Source: Enterococcus villorum (lineage in GTDB: Bacteria > Bacillota > Bacilli > Lactobacillales > Enterococcaceae). From it: a stretch of 64,000 nt of DNA. A program made the translations under genes and the position numbers. A model generated the notes under the pieces. It saw only the letters and a list, made by a program, of their open reading frames with translations. It was not told where the DNA came from and ran no database searches. The first letter of the stretch is position 1, and each line of letters opens with the position of its first letter. Where the stretch lies: NCBI RefSeq assembly GCF_007990225.1, contig NZ_BJWF01000010.1, positions 1-64,000 on the forward strand. Direction: 5' to 3'. This document shows, piece after piece, positions 8,609-18,934 of the stretch.

Positions 8609-10732
8609 TTATTTTGTTTCTTTTTCTGAGCCATCTTCTGCTAACATGGCTTTTCTTGAAAGATTTACTCGTCCTTGCTTATCGATTTCAGTCACTTTAA
8701 CAAGAACTTCATCACCAAGTTTTACCACATCTTCTACTTTATTAACACGCTCATTTGAAAGTTGAGAAATGTGTACAAGTCCATCTTTTCCTTTAATTAA
8801 GTTAACGAACGCACCAAATTTTTCAATGCGGACAACTTTTCCTAGATACACTTCTCCAACTTTGACTTCTTTCGTTAAATCTTCAATGATTTTGATTGCT
8901 TTTTGGATCATTTCTTTATCAGATGAAGCAATACTTACTTTACCATCTTGATCGATATCGATTTTCACGCCTGTTTCTTCAATGATGCCATTGATCGTAT
9001 CGCCACCTTTACCGATCACATCTTTGATCTTCGCAGGATCGATTTGGATCATTTCGATTTTCGGTGCGTATGGGCTTAATTCTTCACGTGGTGTTGCTAT
9101 AGTTGTAGTTAACTCTTCTAAAATTTCCATACGAGCTTTTTTGGCTTGCGCTAAGGCTTCTTTTAGGATTTGTTCTGTGATTCCTTGGATTTTAATATCC
9201 ATTTGTAAAGCTGTAATTCCATCTTTTGTTCCAGCTACTTTGAAGTCCATATCGCCTAAATGATCTTCTAACCCTTGGATATCGGTCAAGATCGTATAGT
9301 TTTCGCCATCTGAAACAAGCCCCATAGCAATCCCAGCAACCGGTGCTTTAATTGGCACACCTGCATCCATCAAAGCTAACGTTCCGGCACAGATACTTGC
9401 CTGTGAAGAAGAACCATTTGATTCTAAAACTTCAGCAACTAAACGAATCGTGTAAGGGAAGTCTTCTTCTGAAGGAATAACTTGTGCCAAAGCACGTTCT
9501 CCTAATGCTCCATGTCCGATTTCACGACGACCTGGTGAACCGGCACGTCCTGTTGAACCAACTGAAAATTGTGGGAAATTGTAGTGATGGATAAACCGTT
9601 TGCTGACTTCCACACCTAGTCCATCAATAATTTGATGTTCGCCTAGTGGTGCTAGTGTACAAGCAGATAACGCTTGAGTTTGTCCACGGGTAAACAAACC
9701 AGAACCATGCACACGTGGCAATAAGCTAACTTCGGAAGAAAGTGGACGGATTTCATCCAATTTACGTCCATCAGGGCGAATCTTATCAATTGTGATTAAT
9801 TCGCGTACCACGTCTTTTTCTAAGTCTTCTGTGATTTGTTTAACTTCTTTTAATAAGTGGGCTTCTTCTTCATGCCCAGCAAATTTTTCTGCATAAGCTT
9901 CACGAATATCGATTTTCACTTGTTCGATATTGTCTTCACGCGCTAATTTTTCTTCCGTCATGACAGCAGCTTTCATTGTCCCATAAGAAGCGTCAAAGAT
10001 TTCTTTTTTCAAGTCTGCATCTACTTGTAATAAAGAAACTTCCATTTTTTCTTTGCCAATTGCTTGTACGATTTCTTCTTGAAAAGCTACTAATTCTTTA
10101 ATAGCGTCAAAACCAAACAGTAATGCTCCTAGCATATCTTCTTCAGAAACTTCTTTTGCGCCACTTTCAACCATATTGATGGCTTGTTTTGTTCCTGCAA
10201 CGCTCAATTCGATATCTGTTTGTTCTGCTTGTTCAACTGTTGGATTTAATACATATTCGCCATTAACACGACCGACTTCAACACCAGCAATTGGTCCATC
10301 AAATGGAATGTCTGAAATGGATAATGCTAAAGAAGAACCGAGCATCGCAGCCATAGCTGGTGAACAATCAGTGTCGACACTCATCACAATATTTGTTACT
10401 TGCACTTCATTACGAAATCCTTCGGCAAACATCGGACGAATTGGACGGTCGATCAAACGAGCAGTCAAGGTTGCTTCTGTACTTGGACGACCCTCACGTT
10501 TAATAAAACCTCCAGGAATCTTACCAGCTGCATACATTTTTTCTTCATAATTGATAGTTAATGGGAAGAAATCTGTATCTTTGGCTTCTTTTGACGCTAC
10601 AGCAGCGCTTAAAACGACTGTATCCCCATAACGAACCAAAACTGCTCCATTTGCTTGTTTTGCTAATTGACCGACTTCAATTTGTAAGGGGCGGCCTCCC
10701 CATGTCGTTTTGAATATTTGTTTTTCTGACAT
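8609..10732 (-). CDS. pnp: Polyribonucleotide nucleotidyltransferase (PNPase)
   Basis: A 3'-5' phosphorolytic exoribonuclease of the RNA degradosome. The start is ATG 10732 ([13 protein letters not shown]), five bases after AAAGGAG. The upstream in-frame extension is rejected because it contains the RBS. The 707-residue product has two RNase PH domains (about 10-230 and 310-550) separated by the helical domain. These are followed by a KH domain ([16 protein letters not shown], about 560-615) and an S1 domain ([18 protein letters not shown], about 620-690). The length and order are canonical. It lies downstream of rpsO in the usual firmicute order, with a hairpin between them. Confidence 0.97.
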   Translation of the reverse strand: MSEKQIFKTTWGGRPLQIEVGQLAKQANGAVLVRYGDTVVLSAAVASKEAKDTDFFPLTINYEEKMYAAGKIPGGFIKREGRPSTEATLTARLIDRPIRPMFAEGFRNEVQVTNIVMSVDTDCSPAMAAMLGSSLALSISDIPFDGPIAGVEVGRVNGEYVLNPTVEQAEQTDIELSVAGTKQAINMVESGAKEVSEEDMLGALLFGFDAIKELVAFQEEIVQAIGKEKMEVSLLQVDADLKKEIFDASYGTMKAAVMTEEKLAREDNIEQVKIDIREAYAEKFAGHEEEAHLLKEVKQITEDLEKDVVRELITIDKIRPDGRKLDEIRPLSSEVSLLPRVHGSGLFTRGQTQALSACTLAPLGEHQIIDGLGVEVSKRFIHHYNFPQFSVGSTGRAGSPGRREIGHGALGERALAQVIPSEEDFPYTIRLVAEVLESNGSSSQASICAGTLALMDAGVPIKAPVAGIAMGLVSDGENYTILTDIQGLEDHLGDMDFKVAGTKDGITALQMDIKIQGITEQILKEALAQAKKARMEILEELTTTIATPREELSPYAPKIEMIQIDPAKIKDVIGKGGDTINGIIEETGVKIDIDQDGKVSIASSDKEMIQKAIKIIEDLTKEVKVGEVYLGKVVRIEKFGAFVNLIKGKDGLVHISQLSNERVNKVEDVVKLGDEVLVKVTEIDKQGRVNLSRKAMLAEDGSEKETK

Positions 10733-10871
10733 AATTACTCCTTTTCTTTCCCGTGAAAGCAAGACGCTACTAAACAAATGAAAACCGTCAAACGAAGCTT
10801 AATCAGCTTTCATTTGGTTAGTAGGTGTCTATCATGCTTTTAACGAGAATGGTTGTATTAAGTGTTACAGT

Positions 10872-10907
10872 AAAAAAAGTGAGATTCATTTGAACCCCAC
10901 TTTTCTT
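10872..10907 (-). terminator. rpsO terminator
   Basis: On the - strand a stem of AAAAGTGGGGTTC with GAATCTCACTTT, closing an AAAT loop and ending in a T-run, lies just after the rpsO stop. Read-through into pnp would be partial, as is common for rpsO-pnp. Confidence 0.75.
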
Positions 10908-10914
10908 GTAAAAA

Positions 10915-11184
10915 TTAACGACGTAGACCTAAGCGTTTGATCAATTCGCGGTAACGTTGTACGTCAGTCTTACGTAGGTAAGCTAACAAGTTACGACGAT
11001 GACCAACTTTTTTCATTAGTCCACGGTATGAATGATGGTCTTTTTTATGCGTACGTGCATGTTCGTTCAAGTGGTTGATTTCTTCCGTTAATACAGCAAT
11101 TTGTACTTCTGGAGAACCAGTATCTCCTTCATGGCGTGCATAGTCTTTGATGATTTCATTCTTACGTTCTTTTGAAATTGCCAT
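10915..11184 (-). CDS. rpsO: 30S ribosomal protein S15
   Basis: An 89-residue protein that matches S15 end to end ([39 protein letters not shown], then a C-terminal LIKRLGLRR). It binds 16S rRNA helices 20-22 and nucleates the platform of the small subunit. ATG 11184 is preceded by AGAGGTGAAAGAA. The upstream in-frame ATG is rejected because the RBS lies between the two. Confidence 0.97.
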   Translation of the reverse strand: MAISKERKNEIIKDYARHEGDTGSPEVQIAVLTEEINHLNEHARTHKKDHHSYRGLMKKVGHRRNLLAYLRKTDVQRYRELIKRLGLRR

Positions 11185-11432
11185 TTCTTTCACCTCTTTC
11201 AATTATTCCCCTGTGACTGAGTAAAACGTTGGTGATTCGCCTAACCAAGTAACAGGTAGTATGCCTTACGCATACAGCTATACTTTACCTGAATATACAC
11301 GAGAAAGCAAGTGAAGAATCATTAAGAAAAATTAGTTTTTAAACAATCTTTCGCCTACTTTTTAATTTTTGTGTTAAACTATAATCCGAAAATAGACTTA
11401 TCATTGTCTAAAAAGAAAGGGGTACATATTCC
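11185..11432. promoter_or_regulatory. Divergent rpsO/def intergenic region with leader and def promoter
   Basis: On the + strand TATAAT at 11380-11385 is a good -10 for def, though its -35 is weak. On the - strand about 130 bases precede rpsO and contain short inverted repeats around 11250-11285 (GTATGCGTAAGGCATAC). This could be an S15 autoregulatory leader. That assignment is inference from position only. Confidence 0.35.
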
Positions 11433-11996
11433 ATGATCACAATGGATAATATCATCCGAGAAGGTAATCCAACGTTACGTGAAGTGGCTGAGGAAGTTTC
11501 CCTTCCATTAACCGAAGAAAATATTTCACTAGGAAAAGAAATGCTTGAATTTCTAAAAAATAGTCAAGATCCGATTAAAGCGGAAGAATTAAACTTACGT
11601 GGCGGTGTTGGTTTAGCTGCTCCTCAACTTGATATTTCTAAACGAATCATTGCCGTACACGTGCCAAGTCCTGATCCAGAAATAACGGAACCGACTTTAA
11701 GTACTGTCATGTATAATCCAAAAATTGTCAGTCACTCTGTCCAAGATGCCTGCCTTGGTGAAGGTGAAGGTTGTCTGTCGGTGGATCGAGAAGTCCCAGG
11801 TTACGTGGTACGTCACGCAAAAATTACCGTCTCTTATTACGATATGAACGGAGAACAACACAAAATCCGTTTAAAAAATTATGAAGCCATCGTCGTCCAA
11901 CATGAAATTGATCATATCAATGGCGTCATGTTCTATGATCACATTAATGAAAAGAATCCTTTTGCATTAAAAGAAGGCGTATTAGTCATTGAATAA
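11433..11996 (+). CDS. def: Peptide deformylase
   Basis: This enzyme removes the N-formyl group from nascent proteins. The 187-residue length is that of type II firmicute deformylases. All three active-site motifs are present: GGVGLAAPQ (about residues 58-66), EGCLSV with the metal-binding Cys (about 111-116) and HEIDH with two metal-binding His and the catalytic Glu (about 154-158). The ATG at 11433 follows AAAGGGG by eleven bases. A second in-frame ATG three codons later is equally possible. Confidence 0.96.
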   Translation: MITMDNIIREGNPTLREVAEEVSLPLTEENISLGKEMLEFLKNSQDPIKAEELNLRGGVGLAAPQLDISKRIIAVHVPSPDPEITEPTLSTVMYNPKIVSHSVQDACLGEGEGCLSVDREVPGYVVRHAKITVSYYDMNGEQHKIRLKNYEAIVVQHEIDHINGVMFYDHINEKNPFALKEGVLVIE

Positions 11997-12082
11997 ATGG
12001 CTGTCTATCAAAAAATAGATAAACTTCAACTAAGAAATTTTTTCTATCTTAATAGAAAAAATTGAACATCATTCAATCAGTA

Positions 12083-12120
12083 ATCCCTCATCCTCTAGCG
12101 GTGGATGAGGGATATTGTTT
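12083..12120 (+). terminator. def terminator
   Basis: ATCCCTCATCC (12083-12093) and GGATGAGGGAT (12103-12113) form an 11-base stem with a short loop, followed by a T-rich tract. The rest of the 12000-12298 gap shows only another A/T hairpin at about 12020-12062. Confidence 0.8.
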
Positions 12121-12298
12121 GTTAGAAATTTATTATTGATCAGTCTAATGAATTGGTAAATAGCACAGTTACTTACTCAAAAACGCTTTTCCTTATGCCA
12201 CTTAGCGTTAGGAATGAGCGACCAATCTTTTTTAAACATTCGTACATGATCTTTCTTTTTCAGCTATCGGAAACAGTAGCTTCTGGTTTATTTTTGAC

Positions 12299-15178
12299 TT
12301 ATCTATGCTGAATGGTAAGCAAATTTTTCTGTTTTTTCTTTTGTTGTATTTCTGCGTGAATTTTTTTTGACAAATCTTCCATTCTTTTTCTCTCTTGTTG
12401 GAATTGAATATTTCGATGTTCATTTTTTGAAAACATTGATAACAACCTCTTACTGAGTCCTGAACAACAGGCTGTGTTTTGTTTTTTTTCACCTCTTTGC
12501 TGAATGGCAAGAAAACTTCTCTGCCCCATTTTTTGTTGTCTTTCTTGTTGGTTTTCTTTTGGTCGTACTTCCACTCTTTTGAATGATTGTTGTTCACTTT
12601 TTTCCTTTTGATTTAAGACAACGTCCTTTTGGATGATCAACGATTCCTGCGTTTCATTTTTGTTCTCTAGTTGTATTTCTTGGCGTCTTTTTATTTCTGC
12701 CTGATGATTTTTTCTACATTTTTTCAAGTATTTTTTCTCTTGTTGGAGTATTTTTTTTGCTTTTTTTATATTGATGAAGGGCAGTCGTCCATTCAGTATT
12801 TTTAAATGATTTTCTAGTTGGGACAATTCGTCCTTTAAATTCGTGTCAGCCATCACTTTTAATTTTTTATCATCTGCGTACATCCTATATTTTGCTTGTA
12901 TGAAAATCGATGGTTCATTTATTTTCTCTAGAGAGTTTGTTTTCTTTTGGCTTAAAATTTTCTCCGTGTTCATAAACATTTCTGATATGTAAAGGTCTTT
13001 TCCATATAACTTTTGTCTTGTTTCATGATCATATGTTTTATCTTTATGGGCATAGCAACTAAAAATATAGTCAAAATGACGATTCCATTTCGGATCGTCC
13101 CTCTTCATAGCGGTAAGAAATCTTTTTCTCATTTCTAAAGTGTCTTTGGCATACTTTAAATTCCAGTAAGGGCGTATCTTTTCGTCTTTATCTAAGGAAA
13201 ATAAATCTTTTTGACAATTAAATAGAGCGACTTTTGAAGAAGTTTCTAATGCACTTACTGAATGATTACCTGCTTTTTGTTTTTCCATCTCTGCTGAAAT
13301 CGGAATGAAATGATCATTTTTTGAAAGTTGAACAAGCTTTTTTAATACCAAAGATTCTTCGCAGTGGAGAAAGTTTCTTCCAAAAAAGAGGAATTGACTT
13401 AAGCCTGCCATGTTTTCTTTAGGAATTTCTAAGTATGATAGCTGATGATCACTTTGTTTATCCACTTTCATCACAATAAAATGATTCTCTTTTTTATAAA
13501 TGATTAACCCAGACAGATGTGTACTTAGATTAGGTTTGCAAAATCCGTCAACTTTAGCCATAAATTTACAAGGAAAAATTGCAAAGTCTGTAGGATCATC
13601 CGTTTTCATCCTATCCAAATATCCATGAGGAGTGTGCATATCCTTAAAATTATAGAAATTGATCGTTCGTTCTAATGAAAGAATAATTGATTCTTTTTTT
13701 CCTTTCTCAACAAAAAAATGATCCTTGTCATTTTTTATCATTTCCACATAAATTGAAAATAATAATTGATATGCCTCAGAAGTATGGAAACTTTGTTCAT
13801 TTTCCTTCTTCAAAGACAAAGTGAATGCCAACATATCAATTTTTTCCACAAATTTTTTTGATGCCGTTGTTACTTTTTGGGGTGATAATTGTTCCCTGTT
13901 CTTCTTTTGATTTAATCCAACGTTTTTTGTGGTAATCAACGATTCCTGGGTTTCTTTTTTACTCTTCAGTTGTATTTCTTGGCGACTTTTTATTTCTGTC
14001 TGATAAATCTCTATACGATCCTGCAAAAATTTTTGCTCTTGTTGGAATAAATTTTTTGCTCTTTCAATAGTAACAAATGGTAAGCGTTCTTCAAGTATCT
14101 TTAAGTAGCTCTCTAATTGGGACAACTCGTCCTTTAAATCATCATTAGTTATCATTTTTAATTTTTTATCATCTGCATATATACTATATTTTGCTTGTAT
14201 GAAAATCGATGGTTCATTTATCTTTTCTAGAGAACTCGACTCCTCTTGATTTAAGATTTTCCCCTTATTCATGAACATTTCTGGAATGTAAAGATCCAAT
14301 CCAAATAACTTCTGTCTTGTTTGACTATCATACGTTTTGTCTTTATGGACATAACAATTAAAAACATAGTCAAAATGTTGATTCCAGTCTTGATTGTCAC
14401 CTTTCATAGCGCTAAGAAACCTTTTTCTCATTTCTAAAGTGGCTTTGGTATATTTCGAATTCCAGTTCGGAAGTAATTTTTCTCCCTTGTCTAAGGAAAA
14501 TAAATTTTTTTGACAATTAAATAAAGCAACTTTTAAAGAAGCTTCGATCTCACTCACTGCACAAGTACCCGTTTTTTGTCTTTTCATCTTTGTTGAAATC
14601 GGCACAAAATGATCGTTTTGGGAACAATTGATAAGTTTTTTTAATATTAAATACATTTCGGCAGGTTGATCGTCTCTTTTCAAAAAAAGCAATTGGCTTA
14701 ACTTCCCAATTTTTTCATTAGAAAATTCCAAATACGATAGTTGATTGCCATCAAAATACTTTTCTTTATCCACTTTCACCACGACAAAATGATTCCTTTT
14801 TTTATAAATGATTAGGCCAACCCTATGTCCCACTTTCTTGCCAGTGGGATCAATTTTAGCCACAAAATTACAGGGATAAATCATAAAATCTGTTGGCTCA
14901 TCTGACCTCATCTTATGCAAGCATTCTTCAATGGTAGAGGCATCCTTAAAACTATATAAATCGATCGTTCGTTTTAATGAACGCAAAATGGGGTCTTTTT
15001 TTTCTTTCTCAACAAAAAAATGATCATTGTCGTTTTTTATCATCTCTATATAAGTTGAAAATAATAAATGATATCCTTCAGAATTATCAAAACACTTTTC
15101 ATTTTTCCACTTCAAAGACAAAGTTAATGCCAACATATCAATTCTTCGTTCAAAGTCTTTTGCTTCTGTTGTTCTCAC
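12299..15178 (-). CDS. Two-domain family B protein of unknown function
   Basis: A 959-residue cytoplasmic protein made of two homologous halves (about 9-400 and 441-845, GTG at 15178 as residue 1) with a basic, glutamine/lysine-rich C-terminal tail. Each half has an N-terminal helical part (IDMLALTLSL..., FFVEK.KK...SL.RTI), a middle part (GLIIYKK.NHF.V.KVDK, LSYLE), a core (QKTGTC...IEASLKVALFNC in half 1), then LEMRKRFL and a coiled region. Single-domain relatives are at 52175 and 54882. Half 1 keeps His130, Glu151 and Cys206. In half 2 the aligned Cys is His639. The order recalls clan CE cysteine enzymes such as YopJ, but this is weak inference. AGGAGG lies eight bases before an in-frame ATA at 15202, so the start is uncertain. 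Confidence 0.7.
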   Translation of the reverse strand: MRTTEAKDFERRIDMLALTLSLKWKNEKCFDNSEGYHLLFSTYIEMIKNDNDHFFVEKEKKDPILRSLKRTIDLYSFKDASTIEECLHKMRSDEPTDFMIYPCNFVAKIDPTGKKVGHRVGLIIYKKRNHFVVVKVDKEKYFDGNQLSYLEFSNEKIGKLSQLLFLKRDDQPAEMYLILKKLINCSQNDHFVPISTKMKRQKTGTCAVSEIEASLKVALFNCQKNLFSLDKGEKLLPNWNSKYTKATLEMRKRFLSAMKGDNQDWNQHFDYVFNCYVHKDKTYDSQTRQKLFGLDLYIPEMFMNKGKILNQEESSSLEKINEPSIFIQAKYSIYADDKKLKMITNDDLKDELSQLESYLKILEERLPFVTIERAKNLFQQEQKFLQDRIEIYQTEIKSRQEIQLKSKKETQESLITTKNVGLNQKKNREQLSPQKVTTASKKFVEKIDMLAFTLSLKKENEQSFHTSEAYQLLFSIYVEMIKNDKDHFFVEKGKKESIILSLERTINFYNFKDMHTPHGYLDRMKTDDPTDFAIFPCKFMAKVDGFCKPNLSTHLSGLIIYKKENHFIVMKVDKQSDHQLSYLEIPKENMAGLSQFLFFGRNFLHCEESLVLKKLVQLSKNDHFIPISAEMEKQKAGNHSVSALETSSKVALFNCQKDLFSLDKDEKIRPYWNLKYAKDTLEMRKRFLTAMKRDDPKWNRHFDYIFSCYAHKDKTYDHETRQKLYGKDLYISEMFMNTEKILSQKKTNSLEKINEPSIFIQAKYRMYADDKKLKVMADTNLKDELSQLENHLKILNGRLPFINIKKAKKILQQEKKYLKKCRKNHQAEIKRRQEIQLENKNETQESLIIQKDVVLNQKEKSEQQSFKRVEVRPKENQQERQQKMGQRSFLAIQQRGEKKQNTACCSGLSKRLLSMFSKNEHRNIQFQQERKRMEDLSKKIHAEIQQKKKQKNLLTIQHR

Positions 15179-15401
15179 ATCATTATGTTCAGTTTTATGT
15201 ATTGCCTTCTCCTCCTTTCTCCAGATCGACTTTTTAATAGCAAACTATAAAAAACGTTCTTCTTGTGTAACTGACCGCAGAACATCCTTAGCGATCTTCT
15301 TTTTTCGAAAATATACGTATACGATCTTTTACTGATCCTTGTTTGACATCCTTTGACTCATCTTTTTCACTTTTATGTTGGACAGTAATAACGCTTTTCT
15401 T

Positions 15402-16441
15402 TTACTCTATCCTTTGTCGTTTTGCTCGCTCAACTTGCTTTTTTATTTGATCAGGTGTAGATACGTCACGCATAGATTGTTGCTTAGTTATTTCACTCAT
15501 TTTTTTCAATATTTCTTGCTTCGAAGCTTGTTTTTCCAAATTTCTAGATGTGGATGCTTCTGATATCGTAGGACTTGAAACAGTAGGGGTTGTTTGCTTT
15601 ATTTCAACCTTTTGTCCTGCTACTGATGTAAGGGTTAACGGTTGGCTCTTTGCCCATGTTTGTGCTAACTCTGGATTTTTTTCCCAAGGTTTTTGTTTAA
15701 GTAGATGACCTCTGCTATCAAACAGTAACAACCTATCTTTTAACTGATCCCCATTGTGATACAAATAGCACAAATTTCTTTTTTTCCACTACTTTCATAA
15801 GAGAACATTTCTGTATAACTTAACTCTTTTTCTAACAGTGACTGTTTTGGATCGTCCAACAAATCTCTTATACTCTCTATTTTATCAAGATCTTCACTAT
15901 TATCTCGCACTATTTCTTTAGCTAATGACAATTTAGGATCATAATAAAAAAAAGGTTACATCTTTGTTTCTTTTAGCCACCTCCATAGCCAATATACCGA
16001 TTTTTTTATTTAGTTCATTCGTAAAAGTTGCAATTATTTCTTCCGTTAATTCTTTAGGGGTTAAGTAAATTCTCCTTGTCTTCTCCTTTTCAATTTTTAA
16101 TTTCTTAAGTAATTCCTTTCGTTCGATTAAACTCTCAAGATGCAACTCTTTAACATCTCTACTTACTTTTTGAAAATCATGCCACATTGAAAGTTTTATT
16201 TTCGATTCTTCTCTAAGGTAGTCAGGAAAATTCCGACAAAATTCTTTCCAACTTTGTTTATCATTTATCATTTCTTCATTTTTAAGTAGTGCTTCTATAA
16301 TCCCCTTAGCGTATTCTTTTGCATTTTCAAAACGATCACTTGATGTAAAATTTTCTTCTAGACCGTTCACGTCATATCTCTTCTTGTTTCCTAAAATCAA
16401 ACATGTTTTCCAAAACTTTTTACTTGCTCGTTATTCTCCAT
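15402..16441 (-). pseudogene. Decayed gene with three frameshifts, product unknown
   Basis: Three overlapping reading frames join into one protein of about 346 residues if three homopolymer runs are corrected. The ATG at 16441 (MENNEQVK) follows AGGAGG at 16448-16453. One extra base in the run at 16417-16421 links it to the frame ending at 15939. One base fewer in the A8 at 15946-15953 continues it (TFFYYDPKLSLAKEI). One base more in the T7 at 15779-15785 links to the final frame ending at 15402. The protein is helical and charged with a threonine/serine-rich stretch near the C-terminus. No family is recognised. It lies directly upstream of the two-domain family B gene in the same orientation, separated by about 220 bases. 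Sequencing error at the runs is an alternative. Confidence 0.6.
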
Positions 16442-16533
16442 GTTCTTCCTCCTAATGGTAGTAAAAAATAAATTTAAACTCTCACACAGTTTAATTTAGA
16501 AAAATGACATCCATACTACTTTTTTTTCTAAAA

Positions 16534-16595
16534 AATAAAATAATCGGTTTAAGAAGACCAAACATAATGGTTTTTCTTTTCCCGATTATTTTATT
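16534..16595. terminator. Terminator downstream of the niaR-like gene
   Basis: AATAAAATAATCGG (16534-16547) and CCGATTATTTTATT (16582-16595) form a 14-base perfect inverted repeat with a 34-base loop. It sits after the - strand operon ending at 16622. Confidence 0.6.
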
Positions 16596-16621
16596 TATAC
16601 TAAGGTTTCTCTTTCGTTAAG

Positions 16622-17143
16622 TTACCCTTCATATAAAATTCCTGCTATAGCTAATTGTTGTTTAATGTTTTTCAATATCGTTTGATTCTCATAGCGTATC
16701 GTATGCAAATGAATTCCTCCCGTTAATTCAGATAACAAAGAGGCATTGCTTTTTTTGTAGCGTTTCATAAATGAGTGAATGTCTTGCTCTGTTTTAATGT
16801 GAAGCATCCCTGTTAATTCACCATAAAGTGGATGTTCAACAATGACATCCAAGATTTCTCCACCATTTTCAATGATCAATCTTAATTCTTCTTCTGTTTT
16901 TTCTTTTCCATGTTGAACGGCAATTTTACTAATCAGGCCTGTTTGTGTTTCATTTGTTTCTAGGACATAGCCTCTAGCTGTAGCGATGATTGCAGCTCCT
17001 GAAGCTCTAAGTAAAGCGACATCTCCTACAATAATTTGACGACTTACGTCAAAGCGTGAAGCAAATTTACTGGCACTTACAGGTCTCTCTTCGTTTGCCA
17101 ACGTATGAAGGATCTCTTTGCGTCGTATTTCCCCATCAATCAT
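16622..17143 (-). CDS. NiaR-like transcriptional repressor (HTH plus 3H domain)
   Basis: A 173-residue protein. An N-terminal HTH_11 domain (RRKEILHTL...[20 protein letters not shown]) lies at about 1-60. A 3H domain with conserved histidines ([29 protein letters not shown]) fills about 75-165. This architecture is that of NiaR/YrxA, which represses niacin uptake and NAD synthesis genes when niacin is bound. The start is ATG 17143 behind GAGGAG. The longer frame would include the RBS. It overlaps the end of the upstream acetyltransferase gene by eight bases, so translation is probably coupled. The presence of a sirtuin, which releases nicotinamide, in the same operon fits an NAD theme. Confidence 0.85.
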   Translation of the reverse strand: MIDGEIRRKEILHTLANEERPVSASKFASRFDVSRQIIVGDVALLRASGAAIIATARGYVLETNETQTGLISKIAVQHGKEKTEEELRLIIENGGEILDVIVEHPLYGELTGMLHIKTEQDIHSFMKRYKKSNASLLSELTGGIHLHTIRYENQTILKNIKQQLAIAGILYEG

Positions 17144-17987
17144 CTGTTTTCTCCTCATTTTGCTCTTTTTGATAATCACGAGAATGTTTCATTACATCTG
17201 TATAAGTGGCAACAATCGTTTCTTTGTATTCAGGATATTCCAACCAGTTTGCTACTTTAGCTAATACCTGTTTTTCTCTTTCTTCATCATAAATTGCTTT
17301 TTTTGTGGCTTTTTTTATTTGTCCGATTTTGGTGACGGTTGCCATTCGTTTTTCAAGTAGCTTGACAATTTGTCGATCCACCTGATCAATCGTTTGTCGT
17401 AACTCCTCCAGATTTTCTGGTTGTTGGTCTTCGTCTATCCGTTTAATCACTCGGGCAGGATTACCTGCAATGACTACATTATCAGGAAAAGATTTCGTCA
17501 CAACTGAGCCAGCGCCAACTACTACGTTGTTACCTAAAGTGACCCCTGGAGCGATGATTACACCACCGCCCAACCAGACATTATGTCCGATTTTGATTGG
17601 TTTCGCATATTCTAATCCACTGTTTCTTTTTACTGGATGGAGAGGGTGAGTGGCTGTATAAAGTTGCACATTCGGAGCAAACATACAGTTATCACCGATT
17701 TCGATCGTACTAACATCCAAAAACGTACAATTAAAGTTTGCATAAAAATTTTCGCCAACGAAAATATTGTAGCCGTAATCAAAGTTTATGGTAGGTTCCA
17801 TATAGATTTTTTTCCCTGTTTTTCCAAACGTTTCTTTTATTAATTGTGAACGAAGCTCTGGTGTTTCCGCTTGATTAATGATTTTACTTTGACTTCTAGC
17901 CAATTGCCGATCCGCAACTAATTCTGGATCGTTGGCAAAGTATAGTTCGCCTGCAATCATTTTTTCTTTTTCTGATTTGATTGTCAT
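17136..17987 (-). CDS. Maltose-O-acetyltransferase-like protein fused to chorismate mutase
   Basis: A 283-residue fusion. Residues about 1-188 are a maltose/galactoside O-acetyltransferase: an N-terminal Mac domain ([18 protein letters not shown]), then left-handed beta-helix hexapeptides with the catalytic-type TATHPLHP and [17 protein letters not shown]. Residues about 193-275 match an AroQ-type chorismate mutase ([33 protein letters not shown]), an all-helical domain normally of about 90 residues. Both parts keep family motifs, so both may be active. The acetyl acceptor is unknown. The gene overlaps the sirtuin stop by four bases (ATGA) and the niaR start by eight, forming a tight operon. 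Why the two activities are joined is not evident. Confidence 0.85.
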   Translation of the reverse strand: MTIKSEKEKMIAGELYFANDPELVADRQLARSQSKIINQAETPELRSQLIKETFGKTGKKIYMEPTINFDYGYNIFVGENFYANFNCTFLDVSTIEIGDNCMFAPNVQLYTATHPLHPVKRNSGLEYAKPIKIGHNVWLGGGVIIAPGVTLGNNVVVGAGSVVTKSFPDNVVIAGNPARVIKRIDEDQQPENLEELRQTIDQVDRQIVKLLEKRMATVTKIGQIKKATKKAIYDEEREKQVLAKVANWLEYPEYKETIVATYTDVMKHSRDYQKEQNEEKTDD

Positions 17988-18703
17988 AGTATGCTCCTTT
18001 TCGCTAATTTTTCAAAGACGACCGTACCGTCTGTTTGCAGAAAATCATATTCTTGAGCTAAACGGATAGGTTCTTGATTAATGACTAAAATCCTAGAATT
18101 AGGCGAACGATATTGAATAAGATCGCAAAATGGATGAACTTGAAAGCTTGTCCCAACAATTACAATCAATGAAGCTTGTTGGACTGCCAAAATCGATTGT
18201 TCGATTGTTTCATCAGAAAATCCTTCGCCATACAACACGATAGCCGGACGAAGTTGACCACCACAATTTTCATGACGATCCGTTTGCAAATACGTTCGCC
18301 AAGAAACGGACTGTCCACATTTCCTACAATAGCAATGATACAAACTTCCATGAAAATCAACAAGTTGTTGGCTTCTTGCTTTTCTATGCAACCCATCAAT
18401 ATTTTGTGAGACTACCCAAACATTTTTAGTTGTTGCCAATCTTGCCATTTCTAAATGAATAACGTTTGGTTCTGCCTTTGGGTGATAAATATTTTTAACA
18501 AAGGAATAAAATTTTTGTGGTTCATTTTTCATTGCTTCAACGCTTAGAAGATACTCTGGCTGATCTATTCCATGGTATATTCCTTTAAGTGAACGATAAT
18601 CAGGAATGCCAGAAGGAGTTGACACACCAGCACCGGTCAAAAAAGTAATCGCTGAGGATGAAGCAATTGTCTCTACTGCGTCTTCTATGGTTATTTTTTT
18701 CAT
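17984..18703 (-). CDS. Sir2 family NAD-dependent protein deacylase
   Basis: A 239-residue sirtuin. The NAD-binding motif [15 protein letters not shown] lies at about residues 23-37, QNIDGLH with the catalytic-region HGS at about 100-120, and four zinc cysteines in CYCRKCGQ and [15 protein letters not shown] and the NQEP motif complete the Rossmann fold. CYCRKC has three cysteines, so the exact zinc ligands need alignment. It is the first gene of the three-gene operon with the acetyltransferase/chorismate mutase and the NiaR-like repressor. It consumes NAD+ and yields nicotinamide, which fits regulation by a niacin sensor. Confidence 0.9.
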   Translation of the reverse strand: MKKITIEDAVETIASSSAITFLTGAGVSTPSGIPDYRSLKGIYHGIDQPEYLLSVEAMKNEPQKFYSFVKNIYHPKAEPNVIHLEMARLATTKNVWVVSQNIDGLHRKARSQQLVDFHGSLYHCYCRKCGQSVSWRTYLQTDRHENCGGQLRPAIVLYGEGFSDETIEQSILAVQQASLIVIVGTSFQVHPFCDLIQYRSPNSRILVINQEPIRLAQEYDFLQTDGTVVFEKLAKRSIL

Positions 18704-18826
18704 TCTTTTGCACCTCTATTCTATTATAGTATAGATCGAAATGAAGTGACACGTATACCTTCGCTTTATATTTCTTCAAACAATTTTCGTTTCATCATTT
18801 TTTTGAGAAATACCTCACAATCTTAC

Positions 18827-18855
18827 CTGACAAACGAATGAAAACGTGCTACAAT
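18827..18855 (+). promoter_or_regulatory. Promoter for the small membrane protein at 18935
   Basis: CTGACA (18827-18832) and TACAAT (18850-18855) are separated by 17 bases. The start codon follows 80 bases downstream behind AGTGAGGTG. Confidence 0.6.
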
Positions 18856-18934
18856 ACTGCTGTGTTTATTGGTGTGTTCTTACTTTTTTTGAAAGACAAA
18901 CCAAACGGACAAGACAAAAGTGAGGTGAATTGAT

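Noticed and set aside
12232-12597. 121-codon - strand frame overlapping the C-terminus of the two-domain family B gene
   Set aside because: It is a lysine/glutamine-rich shadow frame of the low-complexity tail, with no RBS of its own and no recognisable motif.
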